Below, one piece after another: positions 61,932 through 64,000 of a stretch of DNA of 64,000 bases. The notes below the pieces were generated by a model. That model was not told the DNA's origin. It did not search any database and worked only from the letters and a program-made list of their open reading frames with translations. Made by a program: the position numbers and the translations under genes. Position 1 is the first letter of the stretch; each line of letters starts with the position of its first letter. Source of the DNA: Acidobacteriota bacterium (GTDB lineage Bacteria > Acidobacteriota > Terriglobia > Terriglobales > Acidobacteriaceae); contig JABCZC010000003.1 of assembly GCA_013289875.1 (NCBI GenBank), positions 50,532 through 114,531 of the forward strand, given 5' to 3'.

Positions 61932-63137
61932 TTAACGTCCATTACCAGTTCCCTCCAATTGCTTAGAGTTCCCTCCAATGACCATCTGCACTAATCGGTG
62001 GTGCGCCTGGCGCTTGAGTTCCGTGACCCCTTGCGCGTAGACGTTCATGGTTACAGTGCTGTTTGCATGACGCAGCAGTTCCTGCACGGTTTTCACATCT
62101 TCGCCATTCGCCTTGAGGAGCGTGGCAAAGGTGTGGCGGAACGTATGCCAGCCGATGGTGTCGGTGATGCCAGCAGCTTTGGCTGCTGGCCTGAGATGCG
62201 CTCGATACAATGTTCCCGGCCAATACGGTTGTCTTCCTTCGTTGTGCGGACTGGCGAAGATCCAGTCTTCCAGTTCCTTGTATTCACTAGTACGCCGCCA
62301 TCGCCTAAGCGACTCGGCGATCTCGGCATCCATAGGAACCGGTTTACGGGAAGCCTCTGTTTTGCATTCGCCTATCTGCTGCAGGGAAATAGAACGAGTA
62401 ACCGAGATCTCGAAATTCTCGAAATCGATGTCCCGCCATTTCAGAGCGAGCAACTCCCCGATTCGCAACCCAGTTGATACGTCAACCAACACCATCGTCC
62501 TTATTGGTTCACGCAGATTGTCGAGCAGTTTCTGGACTTGAGTGACACTCAGAACAATTGGAGTCCGTGAACGCTTAGCGCTCTGTCGAACGCGAGTGAG
62601 GGGATTCGAGTCACACCATTCCCATCGAATCGCATGATTGAATATCGCATGCATGATGTTTCGAATCTTGGCCCTGCTTCCGTTTGCCAAAGGAAGAGTC
62701 TTGAGCCACTCTTCCACTGCTACCGATTTCACATCGCGGAGACGATAAGACCTCCATCGCGGAAGGATCCACTTGCGAAGATAGCCTTCGTAAGTCTCAC
62801 GAGTTGCAAAGGTTTTTCCTGAGTCCCCGCTCATTTCCTTTTCGCGATAGTGCTCAACCAAAGTGTCAAAACTGATCGCCCGAATTTGAGTGCGGGGAGT
62901 TTCTATGTTGATGTTCGCCTGTAGAGCTGACGCTGCGCGCAGTGCGGCCGATTCCGTTGGGTACTCTTGAAGGCTCCCAAGGAAGGTGCTGCGTCGTCTG
63001 CGAACCCCATCAATCTGCGTTTCATACCAGCGATACTCCCACATTCGCCGACCCTTTGCGCAGTCTACAAGTCGTACGCTTCCGTTCTGATATCGTGTCC
63101 GTCTCAATGCGTTTCTCCTTCTGCGTTGAGAGGCCAC
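61932..63137 (-). CDS. Tyrosine-type site-specific integrase
   Basis: 401 residues from a GTG. A basic N-terminus is followed by an AP2-like arm-binding segment (GRRMWEYRWYETQIDGVRRR), a SAM-like core-binding domain (about 110-200) and the catalytic domain: the first Arg in STGLRIGELLALKWRDI, HTFRHTFATLLKANG (His-x2-Arg), LLRHANSTVTMNVYAQ with the last His and the nucleophile Tyr. All catalytic residues are visible, so it should be active. It points towards the tRNA-Glu gene and abuts it, the usual layout of an element integrated into a tRNA 3' end. Two 13-bp direct repeats lie in its 3' end (61947-61979). Confidence 0.92.
   Translation of the reverse strand: MASQRRRRNALRRTRYQNGSVRLVDCAKGRRMWEYRWYETQIDGVRRRRSTFLGSLQEYPTESAALRAASALQANINIETPRTQIRAISFDTLVEHYREKEMSGDSGKTFATRETYEGYLRKWILPRWRSYRLRDVKSVAVEEWLKTLPLANGSRAKIRNIMHAIFNHAIRWEWCDSNPLTRVRQSAKRSRTPIVLSVTQVQKLLDNLREPIRTMVLVDVSTGLRIGELLALKWRDIDFENFEISVTRSISLQQIGECKTEASRKPVPMDAEIAESLRRWRRTSEYKELEDWIFASPHNEGRQPYWPGTLYRAHLRPAAKAAGITDTIGWHTFRHTFATLLKANGEDVKTVQELLRHANSTVTMNVYAQGVTELKRQAHHRLVQMVIGGNSKQLEGTGNGR
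61947..61979. repeat. Tandem 13-bp direct repeat at the integrase 3' end
   Basis: AGTTCCCTCCAAT occurs at 61947-61959 and again at 61967-61979, a 20-bp period. The copies lie in the last codons of the integrase gene but in different frames, so protein coding does not explain them. They are 64 bp from the tRNA end and could be integrase arm or excisionase sites. Confidence 0.5.
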
Positions 63138-63231
63138 GGATGGCTTTCTTAAGCATAAAGCCGCCGCCCGACCTCTAGACGGAGGAAGCGAACATCAAAA
63201 TCGTGTTTAGGGGGCTTGTTCAGCTTGCGCA

Positions 63232-63459
63232 CTAATTGCGTTCAAACCAAGCGTTCAAATCCGAGACACGAAAGCGCCAGAGCTTTCCGATGTGGCTCCC
63301 GCGAATGTCGCCACGCCGCGCTAACCTTTGCAGTGTTTTGTGGTGAATTTGGAGTAGCTCCGCGGCCTGTTCGCTGTTCAGAAGAGGCTCGAACTCCGGA
63401 ACACTGAACCTGCCGTTGGCGTCAAGTTTGGAGAAAACAGGGGGAAATCGGCGCGCCAT
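63232..63459 (-). CDS. Excisionase-like helix-turn-helix protein
   Basis: 75 residues from the ATG at 63459, with AGGAGG at good distance; the frame is open to 63546 but upstream codons lack a ribosome site. LLNSEQAAELLQIHHKTLQR, RRGDIRGSHIGKLWRFRVSD and LNAWFERN are the DNA-binding domain of the excisionase/MerR-like 'helix-turn-helix domain-containing' family. It would help the integrase excise the element or control its genes. It is 94 bp upstream of the integrase gene on the same strand. Confidence 0.85.
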   Translation of the reverse strand: MARRFPPVFSKLDANGRFSVPEFEPLLNSEQAAELLQIHHKTLQRLARRGDIRGSHIGKLWRFRVSDLNAWFERN

Positions 63460-64000
63460 ATTGGCCTCCTTTTTCCTCACAGTGGCCCCGTTTTCAACAA
63501 ATGTCCAAGACTTATTTCGAAAGACTTGATAACTGCAAGGTATCAACCAGGCATCTGCGGGAGCAACTCGGAATTCATGAGAATGAATGAGGAAAGGAAG
63601 AAACTCCGGAACCGATTTTTTGTCTGGCGAAGATTAAAACAGAAGTCGGTCTGCAGCGTTTTGGGATGTGTCCGAAGGAGGCATGCAGCCTCGGAAGTAT
63701 CCAGAAGCGGCTCGAACCCCGCGAGCCAGGCTGCCTGATTGGGCCGTCACTGCAGAATCGCCTTGCAGAAAAGGCCATAGAGGTTGGCGGCTGCGCCGTG
63801 ACGCGTGCCGAATCCCATACCGACGGCCAAACAGAAGTTGGTCTAAATTCAGGTGTCCGGATAGCCGGTTTTTCGTCGAGCGCCGGGATAAACCGGCATG
63901 TTGTAGGGGATGAAAGAGCCCTACAGGAAAGGAATTGAGCGATTCCATCCTGACCTCTAGTCTTGCAGGCGGCATCGTGAGGTGTCGCTTGAAGCGTAGG
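63460..64000. other. Right-end stretch without a supported gene
   Basis: Several short open frames overlap on both strands, but none has a good ribosome site with a plausible protein. This is probably cargo or a non-coding part of the integrative element. No second copy of the tRNA 3' end was seen here, so the other attachment site must lie beyond the window. Confidence 0.4.

Noticed and set aside
1..64000. CRISPR arrays, insertion sequences, rRNA genes
   Set aside because: No regularly spaced long repeats, no transposase frames with terminal repeats and no rRNA-like sequence were seen.

Overview
The window looks like chromosomal DNA of an acidobacterium, probably class Terriglobia. This rests on family knowledge: an Oar-like TonB-dependent receptor with an N-terminal carboxypeptidase-regulatory domain, an orphan MacB/FtsX-type permease of about 810 residues (the 'acidobacterial duplicated orphan permease' type), an ArsR/SRPBCC pair, and moderately high GC. 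No marker gene fixes the species.

Layout. 1-11 kb: a glucuronoxylan locus (GH67 alpha-glucuronidase cut by the left edge, GH3 beta-xylosidase with a PA14 insert, ROK repressor, SDR, TonB receptor). 11-17.5 kb: CDP-glucose 4,6-dehydratase and glucose-1-phosphate cytidylyltransferase, separated by an orphan permease and an ArsR/SRPBCC/small protein/DUF899 operon. 17.5-51 kb: one large surface-polysaccharide, radical-SAM and redox region. It holds a priming sugar-phosphate transferase; a DcaP-like porin with a type-1 copper protein; a minus-strand operon (HprK-like kinase, a stand-alone copy of that kinase's N-terminal domain, an NTP_transf_5 nucleotidyltransferase, a GT87/beta-propeller fusion); a divergent, tightly coupled operon of four cobalamin-binding-type radical SAM proteins, three methyltransferases and an amidohydrolase; an OmpR/PhoB-type two-component pair; two GT4 glycosyltransferases and a Wzy-like polymerase; Wzx, Wzz and SLBB export proteins; an outer-membrane protein with two c-type cytochromes and a free-standing CuA domain; and a GNAT acetyltransferase. 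51.3-57 kb: an L-fucose uptake and oxidation operon. 57-61.3 kb: RND efflux pump and adaptor. 61.8-64 kb: tRNA-Glu(TTC), a tyrosine integrase and an excisionase-like HTH protein, the left end of an integrative element that runs off the window.

The most notable result is a shared operator. An 11-bp-period direct repeat, TGACA-N6-TGACA (TGTCA-N6-TGTCA on the other strand, the PhoB-box geometry), occurs at 17927, 26137, 36124, 47911 and 51037. It lies in front of the priming transferase, between the two divergent radical-SAM/HprK operons, just upstream of the response regulator, between the SLBB export operon and the cytochrome/CuA operon, and in front of the GNAT gene. A degenerate copy sits before the GT4 pair (38795). 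The obvious candidate regulator is the response regulator encoded at 36237. This would tie 33 kb into one regulon that combines polysaccharide export, an uncharacterised multi-radical-SAM pathway and periplasmic electron transfer. I do not recognise the pathway product; no precursor-peptide gene, exosortase or lasso-peptide cyclase was seen.
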